NCBI RefSeq assembly: GCF_049472135.1
Contig: NZ_JBMOVV010000009.1
Coordinates: forward strand, 43,468 to 107,467
Source of the DNA: Arcobacter_B sp049472135
GTDB lineage: Bacteria; Campylobacterota; Campylobacteria; Campylobacterales; Arcobacteraceae
Length of the DNA stretch: 64,000 nucleotides
Reading direction: 5' to 3'
Shown in pieces: positions 32,828 to 41,659 of the stretch (positions are counted from its first letter, which is position 1; every line of letters starts with the position of its first letter). Made by a program: the position numbers and the translations under genes. Under the pieces are notes generated by a model. It saw nothing but the letters and a program-made list of their open reading frames with translations, searched no databases and was not told the origin of the DNA.

Positions 32828-34556
32828 GGTACTCGTCCTCTAAATCTTTTCCTATATCAAGTCTTCTTTTGAATACATTATCAATGTTATCATGCACTCT
32901 TGAATCTTTATCTAAGAATAGAATTCTGTGTTTATTTAATTGGTTAACATTTTTAAGTCCCATAATTGCAAGCATACCTCTTACACTTTTTAATAAGTTA
33001 TTATGGTAGTTTCTAACTTTTTTAGCTTGTTTATAAACAAAGTATTTTTGTCTTTTTTGTTTATTTTGTGTTGCAAGACCAACTGGACAATCATGCCCTG
33101 TTGTACCAGAACAGTATCTAGCTCTAATACACCCTGCACTCATCATAAACCCTCTAGCAATTTGAATAAAATCAGCACCTAACGACATAATAACAATAAT
33201 ATCATCAGGAGTTAGAATTTTACCACTTGCAACAAGTTTAACTTTATCTCTAATACCAAAGTTTTCTAATACTTTATTAGCTAAATAAATAGAATCTCTA
33301 ATATTTAAACCAACTCTTTCCATCATTTCAATTGGCGCAGTTGCACTACCACCTGAACCTCCATCAATAGAAATAAAGTCAGGATATCTAGTATCACCAG
33401 CATCTATTCTTTTTTTAATCTCTTTTGCATAAGGTTCGATATTTTCAATATCAGAAATAACTATCTTAACTCCAACAGGTTTATCAGATAATTCTTGTAA
33501 TCTACCTATAAAATCAAATAACTCTTCAATTGAATTTGCATAAGGAAATCTATTTGGAGAGAAAACATCAGTATATGGTCTTACATTTCTATAATATGCA
33601 ATTGCAGGAGTTACTTTATGTCCTGCTAATTTTCCACCTGTTTGTTTTGCACCTTGAGCTATTTTGATTTCTGTCATTTTACAGAATCTCATAGTTTTTT
33701 GATATCTATCAGGATCAAAGTTTCCATCTTTATCTCTAGCACCATAAAGTCCTGAACTTAATTGTAAAATAATATCAGGCATATCTTTTGGAACTTCTGT
33801 TGGGAAGTTTTCTATTGGTGCATCCCAATCTACTCTATGGAAAAGTTGTGATTTTAAATCAAATACATATGTTTCTGCTTCAGGGTCTTTTTTAAAAACT
33901 AACTTTCTATAAACATCAGCAGCCATTGCACCATTAAAAAAGAATTGAACTACATCTTTTATTTTTTTAGCAAATGAAGTACCATGAACTATTTTCATAT
34001 ACTCTTTTTTATAAGATTTATGTGTAACAAAAAAGTTTGATGTAACACCACCCTCACCTGAGTTTATAGGGAAACCTCCCATTTGAGAACCTCTAACAAA
34101 AGCTCTTGTTCCTTCAGGAGAAATAGAACCATCACTCATCGCACTTCTTGCAATAATTGTCTTTGCAGTATATGGATACTTTCTATTTTCACCAAATGTA
34201 ACTTCAAAGTTTGTATCAACTTCGTCTTCATTTAATACAATATTTGCATGTCTAATCATAAACTTAGGTTTTGGTAAAGGTTGAGAAGGAGAAAAAGAAG
34301 CATAATTAGGTACATCATTAGCTGCTTTGTAAACCCAATCTAATTTATCTTTTGACTCATAAAACTTTTCATCACCAAAATATTGTCTAAAAGGCTCTCT
34401 TGCCTCTTCAAAAACATATCTTAATCTACCAATAATTGGATAGTTAACTAAAAGTTGATGATCCCTTTGTACATATTTATCATGTACATACCAAGCTGTA
34501 ATTATAATAAAAAATACAAGTACAATAATCTCAAAATATAATAAAAAAATATCCAT
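32814..34556 (-). CDS. FMN-dependent glutamate synthase-like (GltS domain) protein, membrane-anchored
   Basis: 580 residues. One N-terminal membrane helix (LYFEIIVLVFFIIITAWYV) is followed by a complete glutamate-synthase FMN domain: AIAYYRNVRPYTDVFSPNRF, ISIDGGSGGSATAPIEMMER (FMN and substrate loop), KLVASGKILTPDDIIVIMSL, and the 3Fe-4S cluster motif AGCIRARYCSGTTGHDCPVG with three Cys. There is no glutaminase domain, so it must use another amide/ammonia source or electron reaction. Such stand-alone proteins are common and uncharacterised. It lies downstream of the EamA gene by 3 bp. Confidence 0.88.
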   Translation of the reverse strand: MDIFLLYFEIIVLVFFIIITAWYVHDKYVQRDHQLLVNYPIIGRLRYVFEEAREPFRQYFGDEKFYESKDKLDWVYKAANDVPNYASFSPSQPLPKPKFMIRHANIVLNEDEVDTNFEVTFGENRKYPYTAKTIIARSAMSDGSISPEGTRAFVRGSQMGGFPINSGEGGVTSNFFVTHKSYKKEYMKIVHGTSFAKKIKDVVQFFFNGAMAADVYRKLVFKKDPEAETYVFDLKSQLFHRVDWDAPIENFPTEVPKDMPDIILQLSSGLYGARDKDGNFDPDRYQKTMRFCKMTEIKIAQGAKQTGGKLAGHKVTPAIAYYRNVRPYTDVFSPNRFPYANSIEELFDFIGRLQELSDKPVGVKIVISDIENIEPYAKEIKKRIDAGDTRYPDFISIDGGSGGSATAPIEMMERVGLNIRDSIYLANKVLENFGIRDKVKLVASGKILTPDDIIVIMSLGADFIQIARGFMMSAGCIRARYCSGTTGHDCPVGLATQNKQKRQKYFVYKQAKKVRNYHNNLLKSVRGMLAIMGLKNVNQLNKHRILFLDKDSRVHDNIDNVFKRRLDIGKDLEDEYHESR

Positions 34557-34559
34557 TTT

Positions 34560-35444
34560 TTAATCCTTTTTCATGGAAACTAAAACGCCACTTAGCACTA
34601 TTAGAAGTATACCAAAACTAATCCAAATGTCAGGCAAACTATCCCCTAAAATCAATCCTAAAAGGATAGAAAAGGCAATATTACTATAACCTATGGTTCC
34701 TATGATACCCGCCTTTGCACAAGAGTATGCTTTAGTCATATAAATTTGTGCAAATGTTGCAAAAATTCCCAATAAAATAATAAATAACCAATCGTCACCT
34801 TTAGGCATTACAAATGGTGCAAACAAAAAGTCTAACTTATCATTTGTATAAAACTCTCCTATAATTAAAAGAATCATAGGGCCAATTGTTCCAATTGTCA
34901 TAAAAGATAAAACAATAGCACGACTATCATAATATTTTCTTAATTCTCTAATTGAAGTATATGCAAGTCCTGCTCCAACTCCACAAAGTATTCCTAAATA
35001 ATCAGTTTTATCTAATGATGAACCATCAAACTTTGTTATAAATAAAATACCTATAAACCCAACAAATACACCAATCCAACCTCTAAACCCTAGTTTTTCT
35101 TTTACAAATATATAAGCAAAAATTGCTGTAAATATTGCTGACGTTTTAGAGAAAGTCATTGCTTCACCTAAAGGTATATTGGCAATATTGTAAAAGAAGA
35201 ATAATAAGGCTATAAAACCTGCCATTCCTCTAAAAATAAGAAGCCACATTTTTCCACCGATTTGATTTAGAGGGCTTTTATAAATTGAAAGTAAAATTAA
35301 TACAACCCCAAAAACATTTCTAAAAAATACTACTTCTATTGAACTCATTGAATTACTTAATTCTTTTGCTGCTGCACCCATTAATGCAAATAACATTGCA
35401 GCAAATAACATATATTTAACGCCTAATTTGACACTATTTTCCAT
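34560..35444 (-). CDS. EamA-family (drug/metabolite) transporter
   Basis: 294-residue inner-membrane protein with ten helices arranged as two EamA repeats (MLFAAMLFALMGAAAKELSN; SFMTIGTIGPMILLIIGE) and the FFRNVFGV motif of helix 2. Likely exports a metabolite; substrate unknown. It precedes the glutamate synthase-like gene by 3 bp and is divergent from murA across 126 bp. Confidence 0.9.
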   Translation of the reverse strand: MENSVKLGVKYMLFAAMLFALMGAAAKELSNSMSSIEVVFFRNVFGVVLILLSIYKSPLNQIGGKMWLLIFRGMAGFIALLFFFYNIANIPLGEAMTFSKTSAIFTAIFAYIFVKEKLGFRGWIGVFVGFIGILFITKFDGSSLDKTDYLGILCGVGAGLAYTSIRELRKYYDSRAIVLSFMTIGTIGPMILLIIGEFYTNDKLDFLFAPFVMPKGDDWLFIILLGIFATFAQIYMTKAYSCAKAGIIGTIGYSNIAFSILLGLILGDSLPDIWISFGILLIVLSGVLVSMKKD

Positions 35445-35570
35445 ATATAACCTTTTAAAATCGCAATTGTATTGCTTCTCATATTAAAAAAAGATTATTA
35501 GTATTAATTTTTAAAGGCTTTTTTAGATAATATATTAGCTTTGTTTAGATATATAAATTGTAGGAATGAC

Positions 35571-36836
35571 ATGGAATACTTAAAAATTGTAGGAAAAAAA
35601 GAGATTTCTGGAGAAGTTGAAATCTCAGGAGCTAAAAATGCTGCACTTCCTTTAATAGCAGCAACAATACTTGCAAAAAATGAAATCAAAATCGGAAATA
35701 TGCCAAACGTAGTTGATATAAATACTTTTTTAAAACTAATAGATATGCTTGGTGGAACATTTATAAAAGAAGATGGTTTTGTTAAAATCAATACTTATGA
35801 AATTGATAAAACAACAGCAACATATGATATTGTAAAAACAATGAGAGCCTCTATTTTAGTTTTAGGGCCTTTACTTGCTAGATTTGGGCACTGTCAAGTT
35901 TCACTACCTGGTGGATGTGCTATTGGTCAAAGACCAGTTGATTTACACTTAAAAGCTTTAGAGCAAATGGGTGCACAAATTGACATCAAACATGGATATA
36001 TTCAAGCTACTGCACCTGAGGGTTTAAAAGGAGCTAAAATTGTATTTGATAAAGTTACTGTTGGTGGAACTGAGAATATTTTAATGGCTGCTGCATTAGC
36101 AGAAGGTAAAACTACTATCATTAATGCTGCAAAAGAGCCAGAGATAGAGCAACTTTGTGAAGTTCTTATTAATGCAGGTGTTAAAATAACTGGTATAGGA
36201 ACTTCAAAATTAGAAGTTGAAGGTTCAAATAAAGAGTTATTAGAGTTTAAAGATTTTGATATTATTCCTGATAGAATTGAAGCTGGAACTTATATGTGTG
36301 CAGCTGCAATTACAAATAAAAAATTGAAAATAAATAAAGTAGTTCCTCTACATTTAGAAGCTATTATCTCAAAATTAGAAGAGATGAATTTTGAAATACT
36401 TCAAGATGAAAATAGCGTAACAATTCTTCCTACAGATGAAATAAAACCAGTTAATATTATTACTAGTGAATATCCAGGTTTCCCTACTGATATGCAAGCA
36501 CAGTTTATGGCCCTTGCAACACAAGCAAACGGTACTAGTACAATCGATGAAAGACTATTTGAAAATAGATTTATGCATGTAAGTGAACTTTTAAGATTAG
36601 GAGCTGATATTCACTTAAATGGAAATATAGCAACTATCAACGGTCAAGCTCATACTTTAAATGGTACAGATGTAATGGCAACAGATTTAAGAGCTTCATC
36701 TGCTTTAGTTTTAGCTGCATTAGTTGCTAAAGGTGAAACAAATATTCATAGAATCTATCACTTAGATAGAGGATACCAAAACCTAGAAGGTAAACTTACA
36801 TCAATCGGTGCTGATGTAAAAAGGTTTACAGAATAG
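35571..36836 (+). CDS. murA: UDP-N-acetylglucosamine 1-carboxyvinyltransferase
   Basis: First committed step of peptidoglycan synthesis. 421 residues, with catalytic Cys116 in SLPGGCAIGQRPVDLHL (a Cys, so fosfomycin-sensitive type), DIIPDRIEAGTYMCAA, YPGFPTDMQAQFMALA and DLRASSALVLAALVA. I choose ATG 35571 because TAGGA lies 6 bp upstream and the protein then starts MEYLKIVGKKEISGEV; the ATG ten codons earlier adds residues not found in MurA. Confidence 0.97.
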   Translation: MEYLKIVGKKEISGEVEISGAKNAALPLIAATILAKNEIKIGNMPNVVDINTFLKLIDMLGGTFIKEDGFVKINTYEIDKTTATYDIVKTMRASILVLGPLLARFGHCQVSLPGGCAIGQRPVDLHLKALEQMGAQIDIKHGYIQATAPEGLKGAKIVFDKVTVGGTENILMAAALAEGKTTIINAAKEPEIEQLCEVLINAGVKITGIGTSKLEVEGSNKELLEFKDFDIIPDRIEAGTYMCAAAITNKKLKINKVVPLHLEAIISKLEEMNFEILQDENSVTILPTDEIKPVNIITSEYPGFPTDMQAQFMALATQANGTSTIDERLFENRFMHVSELLRLGADIHLNGNIATINGQAHTLNGTDVMATDLRASSALVLAALVAKGETNIHRIYHLDRGYQNLEGKLTSIGADVKRFTE

Positions 36837-36846
36837 GACACTTTTT

Positions 36847-36881
36847 AAATGATAAGAGAAAAAACTACACTCTTGTCATTT
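36847..36881 (+). terminator. Terminator downstream of murA
   Basis: A 12-bp stem AAATGATAAGAG/CTCTTGTCATTT (one T-G pair) with an 11-base A-rich loop begins 10 bp after the murA stop and is followed by CTTTAAGTT. No strong T-run, so moderate support. Confidence 0.55.
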
Positions 36882-36938
36882 CTTTAAGTTAAAATTCCAT
36901 AAAATTTATTCAACTACAAAAAAGGTGACAATACTAAT

Positions 36939-38036
36939 ATGAAACTAGAAATATCTTTATTTAAATTTGACAAAGACTCTGATTATTTACCATACTATAC
37001 AAAACACTTTATAAAAACAAAAGAAGAAACTACACTTCTTGATATTTTAAGAAATATCAATAAAGAACAAAAATTAGGTTTTGTTAACTGCGAAAACTTT
37101 AACTTAGTTGTAAATGGTATTTATGTAAAAGCAGGGATTGAATTAAAAAGATTAAAAGAACAATTTGGAACAGATATCAAAATTGAGCCTATCTCAATTA
37201 GAAGAGCTTGTGATGATTTACTAATCAATGATGATGACTTTAATGAAAGATTAGAAATTTTAAAAGAGTTTGTTTCTGAAGATGATAAAACTGTCTATCA
37301 AGAATTAAAACCATACTTCTATGCTTCAAATACTTTAAATCTTGACACATCATATATTGGAGACTCTATTTTAATTTTAGCTTCAATGATAATGGATAGA
37401 GCTGATAATGAAACTAAAAATGAAATATTAAAAACTATCAAAGCATACGAAGTTGGTGCTGATTTCTACAATAGTTCAAAAAATATAATTTTAGATTTTG
37501 ACAACTCTTATGAAGAAAGAATAGTTAAAATCCAAAAAGCATTAGATTTATATGAAGAGATTGAAAAACAAAACTTCAGATTAAACAAGACTTTAATTTT
37601 AGATTTTGGTAACTTTGAAGATGAATATGAAGTAAAACATGACTTTAATGAGTTTACTTTAGCATATTACTCTTCAAATACACAAGATAAATATACTAAA
37701 TTAATAGATTCTTTAAAAGCAAAAAAAGTAAAATTAGAATCACAAAAATTAGACTTATCTAAAAATACTTTTAACAAAAACAACACAATCTCACTATTTG
37801 TTGCTTGCACTATTTTATTAGAAGCATTTGATGCAGGTGCAGATTTATTAATCGTAGATACAGAAGAAGATTTCTATATGTTTGATTATAATAGAAAAGA
37901 GTTAGAAAAAATTTGTGGAAGAGAAGTAGCTATTCCAGTAGTTCATATTAATGAACTTCAAAAATTAGCTTCAGGAAATCACAAAGAAGCAAAAGAAACA
38001 CTTGAAAAACATCAAGTAAACCCTGAAATTATTTAA
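36939..38036 (+). CDS. HdrB/SdhE-like protein without cluster cysteines (DUF5644-type)
   Basis: 365-residue cytoplasmic protein. The N-terminus (LEISLFKFDKDSDYLPYYTK; ETTLLDILRNINKEQKLGFVNCENF) follows the plan of a fumarate reductase/succinate dehydrogenase iron-sulfur N-domain without its cysteines. The C-terminus (ACTILLEAFDAGADLLIVDT; REVAIPVVHINELQKLASGN) mirrors the end of HdrB/CCG domains but again without the CCG cysteines. The layout suggests a degenerate paralogue of a FrdB/HdrB-type fusion, as in DUF5644 proteins of this phylum. Catalysis is unlikely; an assembly or structural role is a guess. The start has AAAAAGGTGAC upstream. Confidence 0.65.
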   Translation: MKLEISLFKFDKDSDYLPYYTKHFIKTKEETTLLDILRNINKEQKLGFVNCENFNLVVNGIYVKAGIELKRLKEQFGTDIKIEPISIRRACDDLLINDDDFNERLEILKEFVSEDDKTVYQELKPYFYASNTLNLDTSYIGDSILILASMIMDRADNETKNEILKTIKAYEVGADFYNSSKNIILDFDNSYEERIVKIQKALDLYEEIEKQNFRLNKTLILDFGNFEDEYEVKHDFNEFTLAYYSSNTQDKYTKLIDSLKAKKVKLESQKLDLSKNTFNKNNTISLFVACTILLEAFDAGADLLIVDTEEDFYMFDYNRKELEKICGREVAIPVVHINELQKLASGNHKEAKETLEKHQVNPEII

Positions 38037-38054
38037 TCTAAAGAAAGGCAAAAC

Positions 38055-38669
38055 ATGGTTTTAGATATAGAGTTTATTGTATTATCATCACTTCTAGTGG
38101 CATCAATCATTCCTCTTTATATCTATAGAGAAAAAGTTTTTGCCTTTGCTTATAGAAGTGGTAATATCGAGCCATTTCTTGATCTTGTGAAAAATCATAT
38201 GAAACAAGAACATCCAAAAGTTCCAATAAATTATTCAATAGTTGAAAAAACAGCAGATGAAAAAGACATAAGAGTTAGAGAAACTATAATTGTTGAAGAC
38301 ATAGTAGCTCAATACTTTAACTATGAATATGAAAAACAAACACAAGGAACTGTTAGTAAAGATAGACTATGGACAGGATATGATGAGAAATCTGCTCATA
38401 ATGTAAAACTACCTGCTGACTGGCCACAAAGAAAAGAACTTGCTTGGGCAAGAGATAATCACAAATGTAATAGATGTGCTAAAACAGTAAAATTAAATGA
38501 TTCAGTAAGTATCTTTGTAAAAGATATAGAAGATGGAGCAGGATATAATCTTGAGAATATTATCACACTTTGTGCAGATTGTAATAGAATTTTAAACTCT
38601 AAAAATCCTAGAAGTACAATGGCTAATCTTGAAGTAATGGATAACTTAATGAAGTTTGTTGAATCATAG
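38055..38669 (+). CDS. Membrane-anchored HNH-like zinc protein with catalytic His replaced
   Basis: 204 residues. One N-terminal membrane helix (residues 4-22), a soluble middle, and a C-terminal HNH-type fold: zinc ligands CNRC (Cys138, Cys141) and CADC (Cys173, Cys176) with NLENIITLC between. The histidines of HNH are missing: the position expected as HHI reads VKDI and the one after the second CxxC is Asn177. It is therefore probably not an active nuclease, or uses other residues. It follows the HdrB-like gene by 18 bp and is likely co-transcribed. Ends 6 bp inside the convergent SH3 gene. Confidence 0.75.
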   Translation: MVLDIEFIVLSSLLVASIIPLYIYREKVFAFAYRSGNIEPFLDLVKNHMKQEHPKVPINYSIVEKTADEKDIRVRETIIVEDIVAQYFNYEYEKQTQGTVSKDRLWTGYDEKSAHNVKLPADWPQRKELAWARDNHKCNRCAKTVKLNDSVSIFVKDIEDGAGYNLENIITLCADCNRILNSKNPRSTMANLEVMDNLMKFVES

Positions 38670-38679
38670 ATTCAACAAA
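38655..38679. terminator. Bidirectional terminator at the HNH-like/SH3 junction
   Basis: A perfect 11-bp stem TTTGTTGAATC/GATTCAACAAA with a 3-base loop (ATA) overlaps both convergent stop codons. It marks the 3' end of the type II secretion operon. Confidence 0.75.
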
Positions 38680-39239
38680 AACTTAGCAATAAATCCCTTT
38701 TTATTTTTTACTTCTATTTCACACCAATCAAACTTATTACAACTTTTTAAATCTACTTTTTCACCTTTATTCAAAGTAAAAACTATTTTAGAATCTGTAT
38801 TGGGTCTTACTCTTACATTTGAATTAGAAGTATTTACAAAAACATTATTTGCTATTTTTTCTTTGATTATAGTTTTATTTTTAATCTCTTTTAATAAAGC
38901 AACTTCTTTTTGTAAATACTCAAGTTGTTCTTTTAATTTTAAAAGTTCATCTTTAGAAGTTCTATCTAAAGAGATATTCTCATTTTTCTCAACTAATACT
39001 CTTTTATCTTTATAAACTTCATCCATTATGATTTTTACTCTATTTTTAAGTTCTACTATACTCTTTTCATTCTCTATTGCTTTATCTTTAGTTATATCTA
39101 CATCACTTAGTAAAGATTGAAACCCTACTTTAAATAAAAAAAGCTCTAATTCTGATGTTTTAACCACTCTATTCTCTTCTTTTACTTCTTGGGAAAAAAG
39201 AAAACTAACTAAACATAAACAAACAAATACTAATCTCAA
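38664..39239 (-). CDS. Secreted coiled-coil protein with C-terminal bacterial SH3 domain
   Basis: 191 residues. Signal peptide (cleavage near LFSQE), a coiled coil (about residues 55-125, KLKEQLEYLQKEVALLKEIK) and a SH3b domain (about 132-191: NVFVNTSNSNVRVRPNTDSK; GEKVDLKSCNKFDWCEIEVK) with two cysteines that may form a disulfide. SH3b domains bind peptidoglycan. The start is TTG. It is the last gene of the type II secretion operon, 8 bp after the gspJ-like gene, and could help fix or open the cell wall for the secretion machine. Confidence 0.82.
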   Translation of the reverse strand: MRLVFVCLCLVSFLFSQEVKEENRVVKTSELELFLFKVGFQSLLSDVDITKDKAIENEKSIVELKNRVKIIMDEVYKDKRVLVEKNENISLDRTSKDELLKLKEQLEYLQKEVALLKEIKNKTIIKEKIANNVFVNTSNSNVRVRPNTDSKIVFTLNKGEKVDLKSCNKFDWCEIEVKNKKGFIAKFLLNL

Positions 39240-39247
39240 AATTGCTC

Positions 39248-39757
39248 CTAATTCATCAGATATGTACTATATAAAACTCTTTTTTTACCTTTTTGTTTTA
39301 TAGCAAAGACATACTGTTTTTTATCTTTTTTTATATCAAAATACTCTATATCTTCCAATAAAATATCCACATATGCATTTTCATAAAACTCATAACTTGT
39401 ATTTTCAAATTTAAATTTATCTTTACTTTCTATTCTAACTAACTTATTGTTTGATGAAATAAGATAGGCTATATTTGTATAAAAAGGATTATGATAAGTA
39501 TTATTTGAGCTAAAGATTAATCTTGCATTTTTATCTCTATCATAACTAATAGATGAAAGTTCAGAAGATTCACCTATATCTTCTAAAAAAATATTATAAA
39601 TCCTATTGGAGTTTTTTATACTTGTTGTTTGTTTCTCAAAGATTTTGTTTGAGTGTTTTGTTTGGTCAAGAGTTTTATATACAAATATAATCAAAACCAT
39701 AAAAAGAGTTATTGAAATAACTACTTCAAGTAATGTAAATGCTTTTTTTGTCTTCAT
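39248..39757 (-). CDS. gspJ: Type II secretion minor pseudopilin, GspJ-like
   Basis: 169 residues. The prepilin motif KKAFTLLEVVISITLFMVLI has Glu at +5 but Ala rather than Gly at -1. The remaining soluble domain is beta-rich. The position after a GspI-like gene (one-base overlap) and the size fit GspJ, a component of the pseudopilus tip with I and K. Assignment of J versus H/I rests mainly on order and length. Confidence 0.75.
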   Translation of the reverse strand: MKTKKAFTLLEVVISITLFMVLIIFVYKTLDQTKHSNKIFEKQTTSIKNSNRIYNIFLEDIGESSELSSISYDRDKNARLIFSSNNTYHNPFYTNIAYLISSNNKLVRIESKDKFKFENTSYEFYENAYVDILLEDIEYFDIKKDKKQYVFAIKQKGKKRVLYSTYLMN

Positions 39758-40152
39758 TATAACTCTATTTTAAAACTATATATTTTCTTTTGAACTTTTT
39801 TATCAATACTATATGAAGTTTCATATGTCACCACATTAAAATCATATGAATCATTTTTGATTAACTTAGTATCAATAAGCTCATCTTTTACTTTTACTTT
39901 GATAGATTTTAATTCTCTTCTTAGTTTATCATCTTCAAAATCAAACTTTCTACTTAAAAAGATGTTTTCATTTCTACTTTCAACTTCATCAAGATTAAAA
40001 GCCATAGATAAATACTCTTTAAACTCTTTTGTTTCATCTGCTTTACTAATCAAAAAGATATTGTCACTTTTTACTTGAAGAAGCGCTACCATTACCACAC
40101 TTAAAACCATAACAGCAACGATTACTTCCATCAAAGAAAAAGATTTTTTCAT
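39757..40152 (-). CDS. gspI: Type II secretion minor pseudopilin, GspI-like
   Basis: 131 residues beginning MKKSFSLMEVIVAVMVLSVV, a prepilin helix with Glu +5 and Ser at -1. The MEVIVAVMV form is characteristic of GspI. Short C-terminal domain. It starts 3 bp after the gspE stop and overlaps gspJ by one base. Confidence 0.8.
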   Translation of the reverse strand: MKKSFSLMEVIVAVMVLSVVMVALLQVKSDNIFLISKADETKEFKEYLSMAFNLDEVESRNENIFLSRKFDFEDDKLRRELKSIKVKVKDELIDTKLIKNDSYDFNVVTYETSYSIDKKVQKKIYSFKIEL

Positions 40153-40155
40153 TTT

Positions 40156-41658
40156 TTATTTTATACCTATTCTAATTGCTTCATCAACAGAAGTATCACC
40201 TGCTTCAAGCATAAGTTTTAGTTGTTTATCTAATGAAATCATACCATTTGAAATAGCTTTTTTCATAAGTGTAGTATCGTCAACTTCACCTTTTAAATAC
40301 TCTTTTATATCTTCATCAATAACAAAAAGTTCACCAATTGCAACTCTTCCACTATATCCTGTAAAGTTACAAGACTTACAACCATTTGCTTTATAAATTT
40401 TAGTACTATTATCTAAACCAAATACTTTATGTGAGCCTTCTGAATTATCCTCTTCTTTACAATGAGGACAAAGTTTTCTAACTAATCTTTGAGCAAGTAC
40501 AGCAAGTAATGAAGAAGAGATTAAAAACTTCTCTACTCCCATATCTATAAGTCTTGTAATAGCAGCAGGGGCTCTGTTTGTGTGTAGAGTTGAGAAAAGT
40601 AAGTGACCTGTAAGAGCTGATTGAACAGCAATAGAAGCAGTCTCACTATCTCTTATCTCACCAACCATAATAATATCTGGGTCTTGTCTTAAAATAGATC
40701 TAAGTCCTGAAGCAAAAGTAAGCCCTACTTTTGTATTTACTTGTATTTGAGAAAACTCGTTTGATTTATACTCAACTGGGTCTTCAACTGTAATAATATT
40801 TTTTTCATCGCTTACAACTTGATGTAATAATGAGTGTAAAGTAGTTGATTTACCACTTCCTGTAGGACCAGTTACTAAAACCATTCCATATGAGTTTTGA
40901 AGAACATTTTCAAGCTCTTTAGTGATGTATGAAGGGAAACCTAATTCCTCAACACTTAAAATATCTTCACTTTGCATAAGAATCCTCATAACAACTCTTT
41001 CACCATAAAATGTTGGAAGAATTGAAACCCTAATATCTAAAGTCTTACCTGCAATTTTGATTTGTGTTCTACCATCTTGGGGAACTCTTTTTTCACTAAT
41101 ATCAAGATTTGAAATAACTTTAATTCTTGAGATTACTAAAGACATGATATTCTTATCAAGCTCAATATGCTTAACTAAAACACCATCAACTCTATATCTA
41201 ACCTCAGCTTTAAACTCATGCATTTCAATATGAATATCTGATGATTTTTTCTTTATTGCTTGATAGAAAAGTGAGTTTACAAACTTGATAATAGGAGCTG
41301 ATTCTTCAGAAGTTAAAATATCACTTCCAACTTTTAAAAAGTCACTTACAGAGAAATCTTCATCCTCTAAAGTAGCATCTTCTTGCTCTTGTTGAATAGC
41401 ACTCATTTCACTATCAGTTTTAATCTCTAAAAACTTATTATAAAGCTTTTCATAAGAGATTTCATCTAAAAATACAATTTCATACTCATAGTTTAACTTA
41501 GATAAATAATCTAAAGATAAACTCATATGCTCTTTTGAAATAGCAATAACTATTTCATCGTCAATTTGAGTGAAAAGAACATAGTTTTTTAAAGCAGTTG
41601 AATAGTTATCTATCTCATAAGCAGTAAGATTTAAATTGTGAACTTCATTTATATTCAT
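40156..41658 (-). CDS. gspE: Type II secretion ATPase GspE
   Basis: 500-residue hexameric ATPase that drives the pseudopilus. Domains: an N-terminal GspE/MshEN-like region, the N2 domain (SDIHIEMHEFKAEVRYRVDG), Walker A GPTGSGKST, Asp box (IITVEDPVEYK), Walker B region DPDIIMVGEIRD, His box (TLHTNRAPAAITRL) and the zinc tetracysteine CPHC...CKSC, an attribute of GspE/PilB. It is complete. The start is one base after the gspD stop. Confidence 0.95.
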   Translation of the reverse strand: MNINEVHNLNLTAYEIDNYSTALKNYVLFTQIDDEIVIAISKEHMSLSLDYLSKLNYEYEIVFLDEISYEKLYNKFLEIKTDSEMSAIQQEQEDATLEDEDFSVSDFLKVGSDILTSEESAPIIKFVNSLFYQAIKKKSSDIHIEMHEFKAEVRYRVDGVLVKHIELDKNIMSLVISRIKVISNLDISEKRVPQDGRTQIKIAGKTLDIRVSILPTFYGERVVMRILMQSEDILSVEELGFPSYITKELENVLQNSYGMVLVTGPTGSGKSTTLHSLLHQVVSDEKNIITVEDPVEYKSNEFSQIQVNTKVGLTFASGLRSILRQDPDIIMVGEIRDSETASIAVQSALTGHLLFSTLHTNRAPAAITRLIDMGVEKFLISSSLLAVLAQRLVRKLCPHCKEEDNSEGSHKVFGLDNSTKIYKANGCKSCNFTGYSGRVAIGELFVIDEDIKEYLKGEVDDTTLMKKAISNGMISLDKQLKLMLEAGDTSVDEAIRIGIK

Positions 41659-41659
41659 A

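Noticed and set aside
38055..38669. HNH-like gene as part of a restriction or anti-phage system
   Set aside because: Catalytic histidines are missing, it is membrane-anchored, and no methyltransferase or other defence gene is near.
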